DNA from: Hyphomicrobium sp. MC1
GTDB lineage: Bacteria > Pseudomonadota > Alphaproteobacteria > Rhizobiales > Hyphomicrobiaceae
DNA length: 64,000 nt
NCBI RefSeq assembly: GCF_000253295.1
Contig: NC_015717.1
Span: 3,286,001-3,350,000, forward strand
Direction of reading: 5' to 3'
The notes below the pieces were generated by a model. That model saw only the letters and a program-made list of their open reading frames with translations, was not told where the DNA came from and searched no databases. The position numbers and the translations under genes were made by a program. This document shows, in pieces, positions 25,556 through 34,512 of the stretch (positions within the stretch are counted from its first letter, which is position 1; every line of letters begins with the position of its first letter).

Positions 25556-28500
25556 CTATCCTCCAAATTTTCTCCAGCTTCTGGGAATTACAGACGACAT
25601 AATATCATCGAACTCTTTATTACCCCGGGTTTTCTCCGTGAGCTGCATTTCCAGCTGATTGAAAACAACTGAAGTGCATGTGAATGCGCTACCTTTACCA
25701 GCTAACTCGCTTAATCGGCTGTCAAGTCCTCGCAGGCCGCCCGGATCGAGCTCCTCAGCCGTGTTCAGGCACGCGATGGTAAGCCAACGCACGGCTTCCG
25801 GAGATTGATACTCCGTTCCAAAAAGATGCGCGCTGCTCAACTTCGACAGCATCGCTCCGAAACAGCGCAGGTAATGGGCCTCCTTGTGTGGGTCTATTTC
25901 ATCACCCGCTCTCCTACGGATCAAGGAGCCCGCCATTTCGCGGAGTCGCGAATGGAAAGTGTCCGCAAGACGAATCAACTCTGGCGTCTGCTGTGGATGA
26001 GGCACGCCCTGGAGATTTGTCAGAGGCCTGAGGCATTCTCCCAGCTCCTGCTGCTTCTCATTCTCCACCCATTTCCTCTCGTCAGGAATTGATCCTGACC
26101 CCATGACGGACGCGTCCATGACGTCACGCGCGAGGGAAGGCGGAAACAGCTCCTCCGCGAGAAAACGTGTCTGGCTGGATTTTCTATAGTCGAGCCAAGC
26201 CGTGTGCAGCATTTTTGAGGTTGCAAGTTCGCGTTCACCGACATCCCGCCCGACCATCGGACTCCATTTCTGCTTTCCGTCATCTCCGTCACCAAACCTG
26301 AGCGCCGTTACCCCCTGCCAGATCGGCTGCTGCCCCCGCTGCACGCGCATACACCCATCGAAATAATTGTTCGTCATCAATAGCACAGCTTGCCCGTCTT
26401 CGGAGAAGATCGGAACAACAACCTCCTCCATCATTTCTTGCTCAGCCAAGACATAGGATTTCAGAGATGTCGACGTCGGGGCTTTCGAAGCCCGTGATTG
26501 GAAGACAACAGCGCCACCTTCATCTACTCCTGGCAGTAGATCGAGATAAGTATTGACGAGACCGGCTGCTTTCGCTCGGGCGTCCACGAGACGGCCCTTC
26601 TTGTCGTCGCTCCTTTTCGCTAGTTCGTCCTGATACGAATTTCCCAGCAGGTTCTGCACTTGGAAAATGGCCATGCCCAACTGCTGCACCCGCTGCCGCC
26701 CTCCATCCGGCAACTTCTGCGCTTTCGCCAATTCGTCACCAATTTTTTGCAGCATCACTTCCAGATATTGGAGCGAGGCACCCCGCGAATTGACGAGATT
26801 TTCCGAGAGTCGTTTTATGGAGAGCGGGTCAATCTTAGCGTTCGCACAAAATTCTCTGATGTAAGGACTTTTCAAAAGGGCTGGATCATAAGCAATTGCG
26901 GTCGCTATGTTACGAACATAACCTCGCAATGCTGGATTATTCCATTGCGTGCGGGAGAGGATGGCCTCCATCATTTGAATTTTTTCGTCTATGAACTCGT
27001 CGGACAGACTGATAATGGCCGTCAGCCAACTCCTGTTATTGGCTAGATGGTTGAATGCTTGGTCATAATAATGATGGTCGTTCTGGAAGAACCCGGTGTC
27101 GAGGAGGGCTCTAAAATCCTTACAAATTGCCGACACAGTCGCCCTATCGAGCTTAGCATCGAGCAGATTACAACGCCCCGTTATGAACGTCGCCAGAGTG
27201 TGCTCTCCTGGATTTTCGGCCACTCGCACACCGCGAAGATCGGCGCCGATGAAATTGACATCTTTAAGTACCACCTCCGATAGATCGACATTTGTCAAAT
27301 TTGCATCGGTAAAATTTGTCGCCGTGACTTCGGCCTGACGCAATCGCGCACCCGACAAGTCGGCTCCGGTCAGATCGCTATCGCTCAGTTTGGATTGAAA
27401 GAAGTTCTTTCCCCGCAAATCCTGTCCGACGAGGAAAGACCCAGAAAAATTGGGGCCAGCCACCTCGCTGCTTCCGAAATTGGCCTCCCGCAAATTGGCA
27501 CCAATGAAGGAACAACTCTGGAATTGCTTTCCGGATATGTCGACGTCCCTCAAGTCGGCATTGGAAAATTTTGCCCCTCGAGTCTCGCGTGGAAATTCCG
27601 CTCCCTTCAGATCAGCGCCACTAAAGTCAGTCTGGCTTATTACACTAAAATTCCACCCCTTCATTTTCGCATTTGCGCAATCGCCGGACGAGCAATTGAT
27701 GCCATGAGCAGTAAATCCGGAGAAGTCAGCCCCTCTCATGAATGGCATAAGTGGCGCCAGCAAAGCGCGAACCAAGTCCTGATGTCCCGGCCTTTCCAAG
27801 AACACATCACGATTGCTGACGAACATTTCGCCGATCGCGCGACCGAGGCGTAGCCGGCCATCGTCAGAGAGATTCGCAATGGTGGCGAAATGGCCTAGTC
27901 CGTATTCGAAATAGGGGAACAAGGCTTCTCTCGAGATGCCCCTCTTCCTTACGACCAAGTGCAACGCCCCCGCCATGCGCGACAGCGCAACGCCCGACGA
28001 TGGCCACTCCGCCTTGTTGTTTCTGTTTTCATCGAGCCTGCGGAACAGAGGCATGGACCGAGCCATCTGAATCTCCATCGGCAACCCCTTCAAACTTTCA
28101 AGGAGCGCCGCCACGACCTCATTATGAGCCGTGCCGTTCGATACCAGGTCAAGAAGCTTCAGCACTTGATCGCTCAGTCTGGCGTGAGTGTCAGGCGCCT
28201 GCCCCTGAAGCACAATCGCCAAACTGGTCAGCACACGGCCATCGGAGAGTAGCGCCGGATCGCAGCGTTTCACCTCAGCCATCAGAGCCTGCACCGCAGG
28301 CTCCCGCCTGTCCGCCGGCAATCCACCAATTGCCTGTGCCAGCGAACTCATGAACGCGACTTGGTATTGCTTTGGCACCACTCCCTTTGCGGTTTGTCGT
28401 CCCAGTCCCTCGCGAGATAGATCTTTCAACGTAACGTCGGGCCTGACCGCCTCGGAAAGATGATCCTTCAACACATCCACCCAAAGCTCCTCATCCATCT

Positions 28501-30322
28501 GCCCATTCCGAAGGGGCAGGGTCATCAAACCGGTAAGCACGGTCCCTGCCGCGATCGCTGCATCCGCAGGCGTATCTGCGGCAGCCATGGCTCTGGCTAT
28601 CTCCGCCCCGGCGCCTTCGACCATCCCACGCTCCGCCAATTGCCCGAGCAGGTCCTCAAGGGTCTCCAGCAGTCTGCCAGCATGCTCCGCCGGCATCGCC
28701 AGCGCAGCGCTGACGGCGTCGAACTGGGCCAAGTGCGCTTCCAGCTCCGCTTCCGTCCCCGCCGACACGTCGCCTTGCCCGGCGCGGCCCAGCGCCGCCA
28801 CTATCGCATTCCTCTGCAGACTTCTCATCTCTGCTGTCCGATCCCGTCTTTCCGACAGCAGCCGCGCCTGCGTCGTCAGCCCGGCAAGTAAGGTGCGCCC
28901 GTTGCTTCCCTTCGCCATGCACGCTTGATACAGCTCCCGCGCCATATGCGGGGACAGCGCCGCCACACCCTCTTTCAGCAGCAAGACCCGATCCGACAGC
29001 TCTCCTTCTCCCGGACGTCGATCGCCGCCTACCGCACATGCCTTCGTCAATTCCAGCAACCGCAGCCCGAACTGGTCGATCCGCGTCGGATACGCCATCG
29101 TCTCCGCCGCAAGGCGCACAGTTTCCTGGTCTTGCGCATCGTGCTTACAGATCTCATCAAACTCCTCAGCCGAAAGGTTCTGGAGATCGCCCAATATCCC
29201 GACTGCGACCGCGCGTAGTGGATCCTCTTCCGACGAGCTGTCAGCGCCGGTTGTCGGCGGCAAATACTTGTCCGGAGCCCGCGCCACCTCCCGCTGCAGC
29301 AGTTGGAGATAGCGATCCTTTTTCCTGACCCGACTTTCCGCTGAAACGTCGCCGACATTGAAATCGACTTCTTCAGCGATTTCAGCGAACGCAGCCGTGC
29401 CGGGGCCGTATTTCTTCGCGACCTCCGATATCGTCGCCTGCTTCTGTTGTTCTTCGAATTGCCGGACGATCTTTGATGCCTCGTCCATGATCGAAGGCGC
29501 AACCGGCTCACCCGTTTTGATCCCAAGCGCCACAAGCGCGTGTTCCGCGACATCACGGGGAACGTATCGATCCGTGCCATCGCCGCGCAGTGCGTTCAGC
29601 GCCGCCTCATAGCGCATCTTGATGTTCCGCTCGGCTCCGCCAGCCCCATTCGCTCCAACCGGCTGCTTGCCCTTATTATCCTGCGCCGCCGGTGGCGCGT
29701 CCGCGATGCGATATTGATCCGGATTCCACGCAACCTGTCTCAAGACCTCTCCCGCCAGAGCGCGTAGCGCAGCCCGGTGGGCACCATGATCATCCGCCTG
29801 CGGTAGATACCGGTCCGGAGATTGACTGACCCGACGAAGCAACTCTGCTCGGTAGGTATCCTTGACGGCCGGCGTAAGACTGCCCGAAGGAAGGCCACAA
29901 TCCGCGGCGAGTCGGGAGAACACTGCCTGACGCTCAGGCGCGTATTGCAGCGCCAGCTGCGCGACCAGGGTCGATTTGTTCTTATCGTTCAGGCCTTCGA
30001 CATGCTGGTGGGCCTGACGGACCTGTCCGACCGTAATCTCAGAGCTGGCGCTCGCATTCCGCAGCGCATTCGTCGCCTCGCGCTCCGTCACATAACGGTT
30101 GCCATCACGAAGATACAGACGCACTGCGTGACGCAGTGCCTGCGTCTCTTCCGATCTGCTGCCGCAGACGAAGCGTACGATCCGCTCAAAGAAACCGCGA
30201 GGCGCGGTGGTGATGTCACCCGTCCGTCTGTCAATGCGAAGCTGTTTGCCCGCCTCAACGTTGCCCTGCAGCTCCCGTGCGACGGAACGCGCTAACTCGC
30301 TGACGCTCCTAATGGCCGGCAT
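25556..30322 (-). CDS. Large type III effector A: pentapeptide repeats and SopA/NleL-like HECT E3 end
   Basis: 1588 aa. N-terminal family module at residues 1-200 (ITTAPRGFFERIVRFVCG), with a second, partly duplicated copy at about 230-370; compare SPDRYLPQADD with APDKYLPPTTG. The EAR-type motif is ARELYQACMAKGSNGRTLL near 480. Residues about 865-1030 are pentapeptide repeats (ADLSGARLRQAEVTATNF type), a right-handed beta-helix. The C-terminal 550 residues include FGTEYQSPEAVRW and end with AFTCTSVVF, C1549, 39 residues from the end. SopA and NleL share exactly this order (beta-helix, then HECT-like ligase with catalytic Cys 29 residues from the end). Predicted host-directed E3 ubiquitin ligase. 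AAGGACC ribosome site before ATG. Last of three effector genes behind the sct operon; no adjacent chaperone gene. Confidence 0.8.
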   Translation of the reverse strand: MPAIRSVSELARSVARELQGNVEAGKQLRIDRRTGDITTAPRGFFERIVRFVCGSRSEETQALRHAVRLYLRDGNRYVTEREATNALRNASASSEITVGQVRQAHQHVEGLNDKNKSTLVAQLALQYAPERQAVFSRLAADCGLPSGSLTPAVKDTYRAELLRRVSQSPDRYLPQADDHGAHRAALRALAGEVLRQVAWNPDQYRIADAPPAAQDNKGKQPVGANGAGGAERNIKMRYEAALNALRGDGTDRYVPRDVAEHALVALGIKTGEPVAPSIMDEASKIVRQFEEQQKQATISEVAKKYGPGTAAFAEIAEEVDFNVGDVSAESRVRKKDRYLQLLQREVARAPDKYLPPTTGADSSSEEDPLRAVAVGILGDLQNLSAEEFDEICKHDAQDQETVRLAAETMAYPTRIDQFGLRLLELTKACAVGGDRRPGEGELSDRVLLLKEGVAALSPHMARELYQACMAKGSNGRTLLAGLTTQARLLSERRDRTAEMRSLQRNAIVAALGRAGQGDVSAGTEAELEAHLAQFDAVSAALAMPAEHAGRLLETLEDLLGQLAERGMVEGAGAEIARAMAAADTPADAAIAAGTVLTGLMTLPLRNGQMDEELWVDVLKDHLSEAVRPDVTLKDLSREGLGRQTAKGVVPKQYQVAFMSSLAQAIGGLPADRREPAVQALMAEVKRCDPALLSDGRVLTSLAIVLQGQAPDTHARLSDQVLKLLDLVSNGTAHNEVVAALLESLKGLPMEIQMARSMPLFRRLDENRNNKAEWPSSGVALSRMAGALHLVVRKRGISREALFPYFEYGLGHFATIANLSDDGRLRLGRAIGEMFVSNRDVFLERPGHQDLVRALLAPLMPFMRGADFSGFTAHGINCSSGDCANAKMKGWNFSVISQTDFSGADLKGAEFPRETRGAKFSNADLRDVDISGKQFQSCSFIGANLREANFGSSEVAGPNFSGSFLVGQDLRGKNFFQSKLSDSDLTGADLSGARLRQAEVTATNFTDANLTNVDLSEVVLKDVNFIGADLRGVRVAENPGEHTLATFITGRCNLLDAKLDRATVSAICKDFRALLDTGFFQNDHHYYDQAFNHLANNRSWLTAIISLSDEFIDEKIQMMEAILSRTQWNNPALRGYVRNIATAIAYDPALLKSPYIREFCANAKIDPLSIKRLSENLVNSRGASLQYLEVMLQKIGDELAKAQKLPDGGRQRVQQLGMAIFQVQNLLGNSYQDELAKRSDDKKGRLVDARAKAAGLVNTYLDLLPGVDEGGAVVFQSRASKAPTSTSLKSYVLAEQEMMEEVVVPIFSEDGQAVLLMTNNYFDGCMRVQRGQQPIWQGVTALRFGDGDDGKQKWSPMVGRDVGERELATSKMLHTAWLDYRKSSQTRFLAEELFPPSLARDVMDASVMGSGSIPDERKWVENEKQQELGECLRPLTNLQGVPHPQQTPELIRLADTFHSRLREMAGSLIRRRAGDEIDPHKEAHYLRCFGAMLSKLSSAHLFGTEYQSPEAVRWLTIACLNTAEELDPGGLRGLDSRLSELAGKGSAFTCTSVVFNQLEMQLTEKTRGNKEFDDIMSSVIPRSWRKFGG

Positions 30323-30474
30323 GTAAGGTCCTTTATGCCAGATGATTAAAAAAGGAAATGGACAGGCTCACTCATCCGCAACCGCAGGATTCAAAACCCC
30401 ACTCTTTTTTATGCTCGCGGACTTTCGCCGCTGGAAAAGTGAATGCCTGCGCACCGCTGCAGCTGAGACTGTCT

Positions 30475-33400
30475 CTACGAGACGCCTAGCCGCCCATGCT
30501 CCCAATCCACCATGTCATGCAGAGGAGTGCTCAGCACATGGTTCCATGGCTCGCGCATAAAGTTACGGACTTCATCCCTATGCTCACGCTTGATAGCTCC
30601 GGCGACAAAGTCGTCCATGGCTGTTTCCAGCCGACCCGAAGGTGGACGGCCATCAAACACTTCCTCTAAGAGCACATCATAGGTTCTTGGGCTGGACGCC
30701 TCCAGCATGGTCATCAGGAGGGCATACTCGTCGTCGGCCTCGTGGCTAACCACAACGTTCACGCCTTCGGGCTTCGCGCGCGTCCGTATATAGTTATGGC
30801 TATTCTGGGATGTCGCGCGGAGAGAAGCGTGCCGATCACCGGGCGCAGGTTTCACCATTCCGGATGTCTCGATGAAACGGAGTTTGGGCAGTTCATTCGC
30901 CCTCTCCGTGATCGTCATATTGTCGGCCACGATATCGAGATGATAGATGCCCCTCAGATGAAGCAGGTTGAGCTGTCCGCTGATGTCCTCGAAATTCCGC
31001 AATTGGAATTTGCCACGTCGCCTCTCCAGTCCGTCGAGAGGTCGTCCGTCGAGATAGTCGTTGAATCGCACTCCCATTTTACGGCTATAACGGCCGATCC
31101 TCACGCCATCCGCGCCGACACCTTGCGGAACAGGAATAAATGGAACGAAGCAATCCAGATCCGCGTATTCGACGGGGTCCGCCGGTGGCCCAACTAATTC
31201 TGTCTGAGGAGCATCTGTCCGAGGCGCGCGCACGACAAAGTCACGCACTCCTTGAAAAAACCTGGCATTATTGCCCGTGCCGAGATGGAATGACCTTCCG
31301 CCCCCCGGTGCATTGCTGGGAGGGGGGTCGGGGATGCTCATCGTGCGCGGCATGCCGTGCCGCCTCGCAGTGGCATCGTCACGAAAATGGATATTCGTCA
31401 TGGCGCCCAGGCCGCGCGAAGAAGTGGTTGTCACCACCTTGGCCGGTGACCCAGGCTTCTTGTCTTCCTCAGCGAATTTGTCAGCGATGCGCTGGCGATT
31501 AGCTTTCCAGGTCCTCTGAATGCGTATCGCCGCACCCAGAGGCGTCAATTTCGCGGCTCGAGCTTCCCTCCTAGCCTTACGTATCTCAGCCGGAGTCATT
31601 TTGTCGGTCTTCGGCTGAGATGCAGGCGACGATGCGCTCGACGGCGTGGCTTCGGCGGTGGCCGACTTTGGCAGCCCTGCGCCGCCTGACTGATTGACAC
31701 TGCTGCCGGTTGGCCTGCGCGGTCCCAAGACGACATTGGCCTTGATCACCTTACGGATGAGAGGCTCTAGCCCCCCCAACCGCTCGAACTCCGCCACGGC
31801 ATACGCGCCCTGAGCGTCAACCAACCCAGCGAATTCAGCCTTCAGCGTACTTGATAAGGTGTCGAGAATAAATCCGCTTGGCGGACTGTCGGGATTAAGC
31901 TCTTCCATGATAAGGCGCGCCAAGCGATCGCGATCACCGAGATAGTTGAGACCCAGTTCCTTGAGTGTTGCGCGCGCGACGACGAGGTCGGTGGGCAGCG
32001 CGATATGGCCCGCTTGCCCGATCGCGGAGGTTCGTTCCTCCTTTTGACGCACATCATCGCGTCGAGCTTTGTCGGCGTCCGAGGGCTGAACCGCGGGCTC
32101 GCTTCTCTTTGGTGCCAGCACTTTCTTGAGTTCTTCTGACAGGAAGCGCAGATACGTCTGAAGCTGCGCCATTTCGGGCGAACCAGGCGCCACGTTGCCC
32201 ATGGACCTGAGCACCTCTTTCACGTGCCTCTCGAGCACATAGGCCGCCTCGGGCGTCAAGGTGGTGATCCAATCGCCGATAATGCGTTGATCCAGATTCT
32301 CTTTGGCGATCCCTAAGGCACCGCCCTGTGCGGTGAGGAACTCTTTCACGGCCTGCAGCGTACCGAGTTGCCGCCTCAAGTTCCTCTGCCACGTCACCAA
32401 TTCCTTCATCTTCGCTTCATCTCGCGAAACGCCAGGCTGCGACAGATCGGAGACTGCGCCGTCGACAGCTTGCAGCTCCTCCTTCAGAGCGGCCTCGTCT
32501 TTCACTCTATCGACGAGTCCGCCGGTCTTGTCGGCCAAGCACTGGGTGAATTCCTCGGTCGCCTGCCCATTGCGCTGTGGGTCGCCTGCTTTCCCAGGCC
32601 CGACTAGGTTGTTCACCGCATCGGTCATACGTGGAGTCCAGTTCACGACATCCCGAATATCAGGAGCCAGACGAACAATCGCCTGATCGACAAGAACCTC
32701 CACCTCTTGACGACTCAAGTCGGCAGGCGAGCCACCACCCTGGCGTCGCATCTCAGCCTGCCGACTGACTTCCGCCATGATTACACCCTTCACATTCAGC
32801 AGAACTGCGTCTTCCAGCGTTCCACCCGGTGTCGCCAGCACTCCAACTTGAAACAAGCTGCGGTTGAGAAGGTCTGGCGTCAGCACTTCACGGGTTTCTC
32901 TCAGAACAGCGCCGCGCTCATTCGCAAACCGGGCGCCAGGAAGTTGAGTTTGAGCGCCCCCCGCTGCTGGCGGCGGCTGCGCCGGCGGTTGCGCTGAGCC
33001 GGCTATCGCTGCTGGCTGCGGCTGCTGTGCTGGCGGCTGCGCTGCGGGACCGGCTTGTGCCCGCGCCCGCGCTTTCGCCTTCTCCTGAGCCTCTCGTACA
33101 TGGCGATCTGCGAACCCGCTTAGGTCGTCGAGTATTTCCAGGGCGCGTTCAGGACTCTTCATGCCCGCCGCACGAGCCATGCGATCCGTGATGGTGACTG
33201 TCGTCCGGGCCTCGTTTGAGCTAGCAGCCCTGATCGCGCCAATCTGTGCGTGAGCTGAACTCACACCCCCACGCTCGCCCAAAGCGGCAAGCGCCGCCAT
33301 CGAATTATACCACATGCTTGCCGCGAGATTGGCGGTCTCACTAGTAACGTAACCGACACGCGCTTCAGCGTCCCTGAATACACGGTTGGCAGTGGCAGCA

Positions 33401-34269
33401 CATACCAGCGCACGCCCCGCTCCCTGTGGGGACATCGCCTGCTCGAACCGCTCCCGCGCCTCGCGTGGCGTCAATTCGTTCAACGCTTGCCTCAACGCAG
33501 TAAGCTTAGCGTTCCTGATCTCATTGTCGCCTGGCGACCGCCCATTGTTCGCAGCCTCGGCACTCGCCAACGCCGTGATATGGAAACGCAGGACCGCAGC
33601 CGCCAGCTCCTTCGAGCCACTGTCACGCGTCCCCAGCAACCGCACCAGCTCTCCTGCCGCGACACGAGCAAGCTTCAATGCACTCAGATGCTGAGAGATC
33701 GCCGCTGTGTCGAGACTGGCGACGTAGCTCAACGTTTCCGTAGCCTTCTCCCGCACACGCAGCTTGTCCGTCACCGGCCCATCGGCGGCGTAGGCGAGAC
33801 GTTGCTGAAGAAGCTCCATATAGAGCTGCTTCTGATGGACACTGAGAGGCTCCGGCGGAACGCCCGCCATCGCCGCGATCTTGCCGAACGCCGCCGCTGC
33901 CGGTGCGCAGCGCAACGCTGCATCAGAAGCCGTCTGGCGCTGCTCCTGTTGACTCAACTGCGTCACGTACGCTTTCAACTGACGCACCTGCCCCGCCGTG
34001 ATCGGCTTGCCAGACGCTTCAGTTCCAGAACGCACCATGCCGAACGCCTGCTCTGCGATGGCGTTGCCAAAGTTCGTCCGCACCTCGTGCAGAAGCGCCC
34101 GCTCCATCGTTCGAGTCCCGGGTGCATCCGTGTTCCTGAAGAGCTGCAGAAATTTGCCGAAGATGCCGCGCTCGGCCGTTGTGACATCGCCATCGGACTC
34201 CAGGCGCAGGACGGCATTGTCCTTCAGCCCGGCTGATCTGGCGACAAGGTGATCCAGTGCGACAGGCAT
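30475..34269 (-). CDS. Large type III effector B: IQ motif and pseudokinase domain
   Basis: 1264 aa. The N-terminal 340 residues closely match effector C (TTAERGIFGKFLQLFRN; EARERFEQAMSPQGAGRALV). A Pro/Gln/Ala-rich linker lies near residues 390-440. About 480 residues without recognised fold follow. An IQ-like motif IRIQRTWKANRQR is near residue 915, then HFRDDATARRHGMPRTMS and a kinase-like C-terminus. Kinase motifs are eroded: glycine loop LGTGNNARFF (near 995), catalytic loop HLDIVADN (near 1113; Lys replaced by Val) and DFG position IETSG (Asp replaced by Glu). Probably a pseudokinase. The last 24 residues nearly equal those of effector C. Possible polymer-binding or regulatory partner of C. 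Confidence 0.78.
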   Translation of the reverse strand: MPVALDHLVARSAGLKDNAVLRLESDGDVTTAERGIFGKFLQLFRNTDAPGTRTMERALLHEVRTNFGNAIAEQAFGMVRSGTEASGKPITAGQVRQLKAYVTQLSQQEQRQTASDAALRCAPAAAAFGKIAAMAGVPPEPLSVHQKQLYMELLQQRLAYAADGPVTDKLRVREKATETLSYVASLDTAAISQHLSALKLARVAAGELVRLLGTRDSGSKELAAAVLRFHITALASAEAANNGRSPGDNEIRNAKLTALRQALNELTPREARERFEQAMSPQGAGRALVCAATANRVFRDAEARVGYVTSETANLAASMWYNSMAALAALGERGGVSSAHAQIGAIRAASSNEARTTVTITDRMARAAGMKSPERALEILDDLSGFADRHVREAQEKAKARARAQAGPAAQPPAQQPQPAAIAGSAQPPAQPPPAAGGAQTQLPGARFANERGAVLRETREVLTPDLLNRSLFQVGVLATPGGTLEDAVLLNVKGVIMAEVSRQAEMRRQGGGSPADLSRQEVEVLVDQAIVRLAPDIRDVVNWTPRMTDAVNNLVGPGKAGDPQRNGQATEEFTQCLADKTGGLVDRVKDEAALKEELQAVDGAVSDLSQPGVSRDEAKMKELVTWQRNLRRQLGTLQAVKEFLTAQGGALGIAKENLDQRIIGDWITTLTPEAAYVLERHVKEVLRSMGNVAPGSPEMAQLQTYLRFLSEELKKVLAPKRSEPAVQPSDADKARRDDVRQKEERTSAIGQAGHIALPTDLVVARATLKELGLNYLGDRDRLARLIMEELNPDSPPSGFILDTLSSTLKAEFAGLVDAQGAYAVAEFERLGGLEPLIRKVIKANVVLGPRRPTGSSVNQSGGAGLPKSATAEATPSSASSPASQPKTDKMTPAEIRKARREARAAKLTPLGAAIRIQRTWKANRQRIADKFAEEDKKPGSPAKVVTTTSSRGLGAMTNIHFRDDATARRHGMPRTMSIPDPPPSNAPGGGRSFHLGTGNNARFFQGVRDFVVRAPRTDAPQTELVGPPADPVEYADLDCFVPFIPVPQGVGADGVRIGRYSRKMGVRFNDYLDGRPLDGLERRRGKFQLRNFEDISGQLNLLHLRGIYHLDIVADNMTITERANELPKLRFIETSGMVKPAPGDRHASLRATSQNSHNYIRTRAKPEGVNVVVSHEADDEYALLMTMLEASSPRTYDVLLEEVFDGRPPSGRLETAMDDFVAGAIKREHRDEVRNFMREPWNHVLSTPLHDMVDWEHGRLGVS
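34112..34257. repeat. 146-bp direct repeat, copy 1 (effector B start region)
   Basis: Identical by eye to 36611-36756. It covers codons about 5-53 of effectors B and C; similarity continues less perfectly on both sides, including about 80 bp upstream of each start (34270-34352 and 36769-36850), so the leader region was duplicated with the gene. The 243-bp gap 34270-34512 has no supported gene. Confidence 0.9.
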
Positions 34270-34512
34270 GCGCGATTTCCACGAATTGACACGTCTCCGA
34301 TCATCGCAGGCTAGTCACCAGTCTCCAAAAACCGCATCATCAGAAATGGCAATAAACGTGATCAATCGCATTCGTCTGCGGACGCGCATTGGCTCCAGAT
34401 GGAAAGCAACTTGGGACGGCGTTGAAAACCCCAGCATGAACGAACGACCATCAGCCATGGCGCACAACGGCCGCCAAACGGCGAACGCGGGTCTCATTAT
34501 TCGCCACCAATA

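Noticed and set aside
28656..29580. Arg/Gly-rich open frames in other frames of effector A
   Set aside because: These are low-complexity shadows of the coding frame, which has continuous domain structure.
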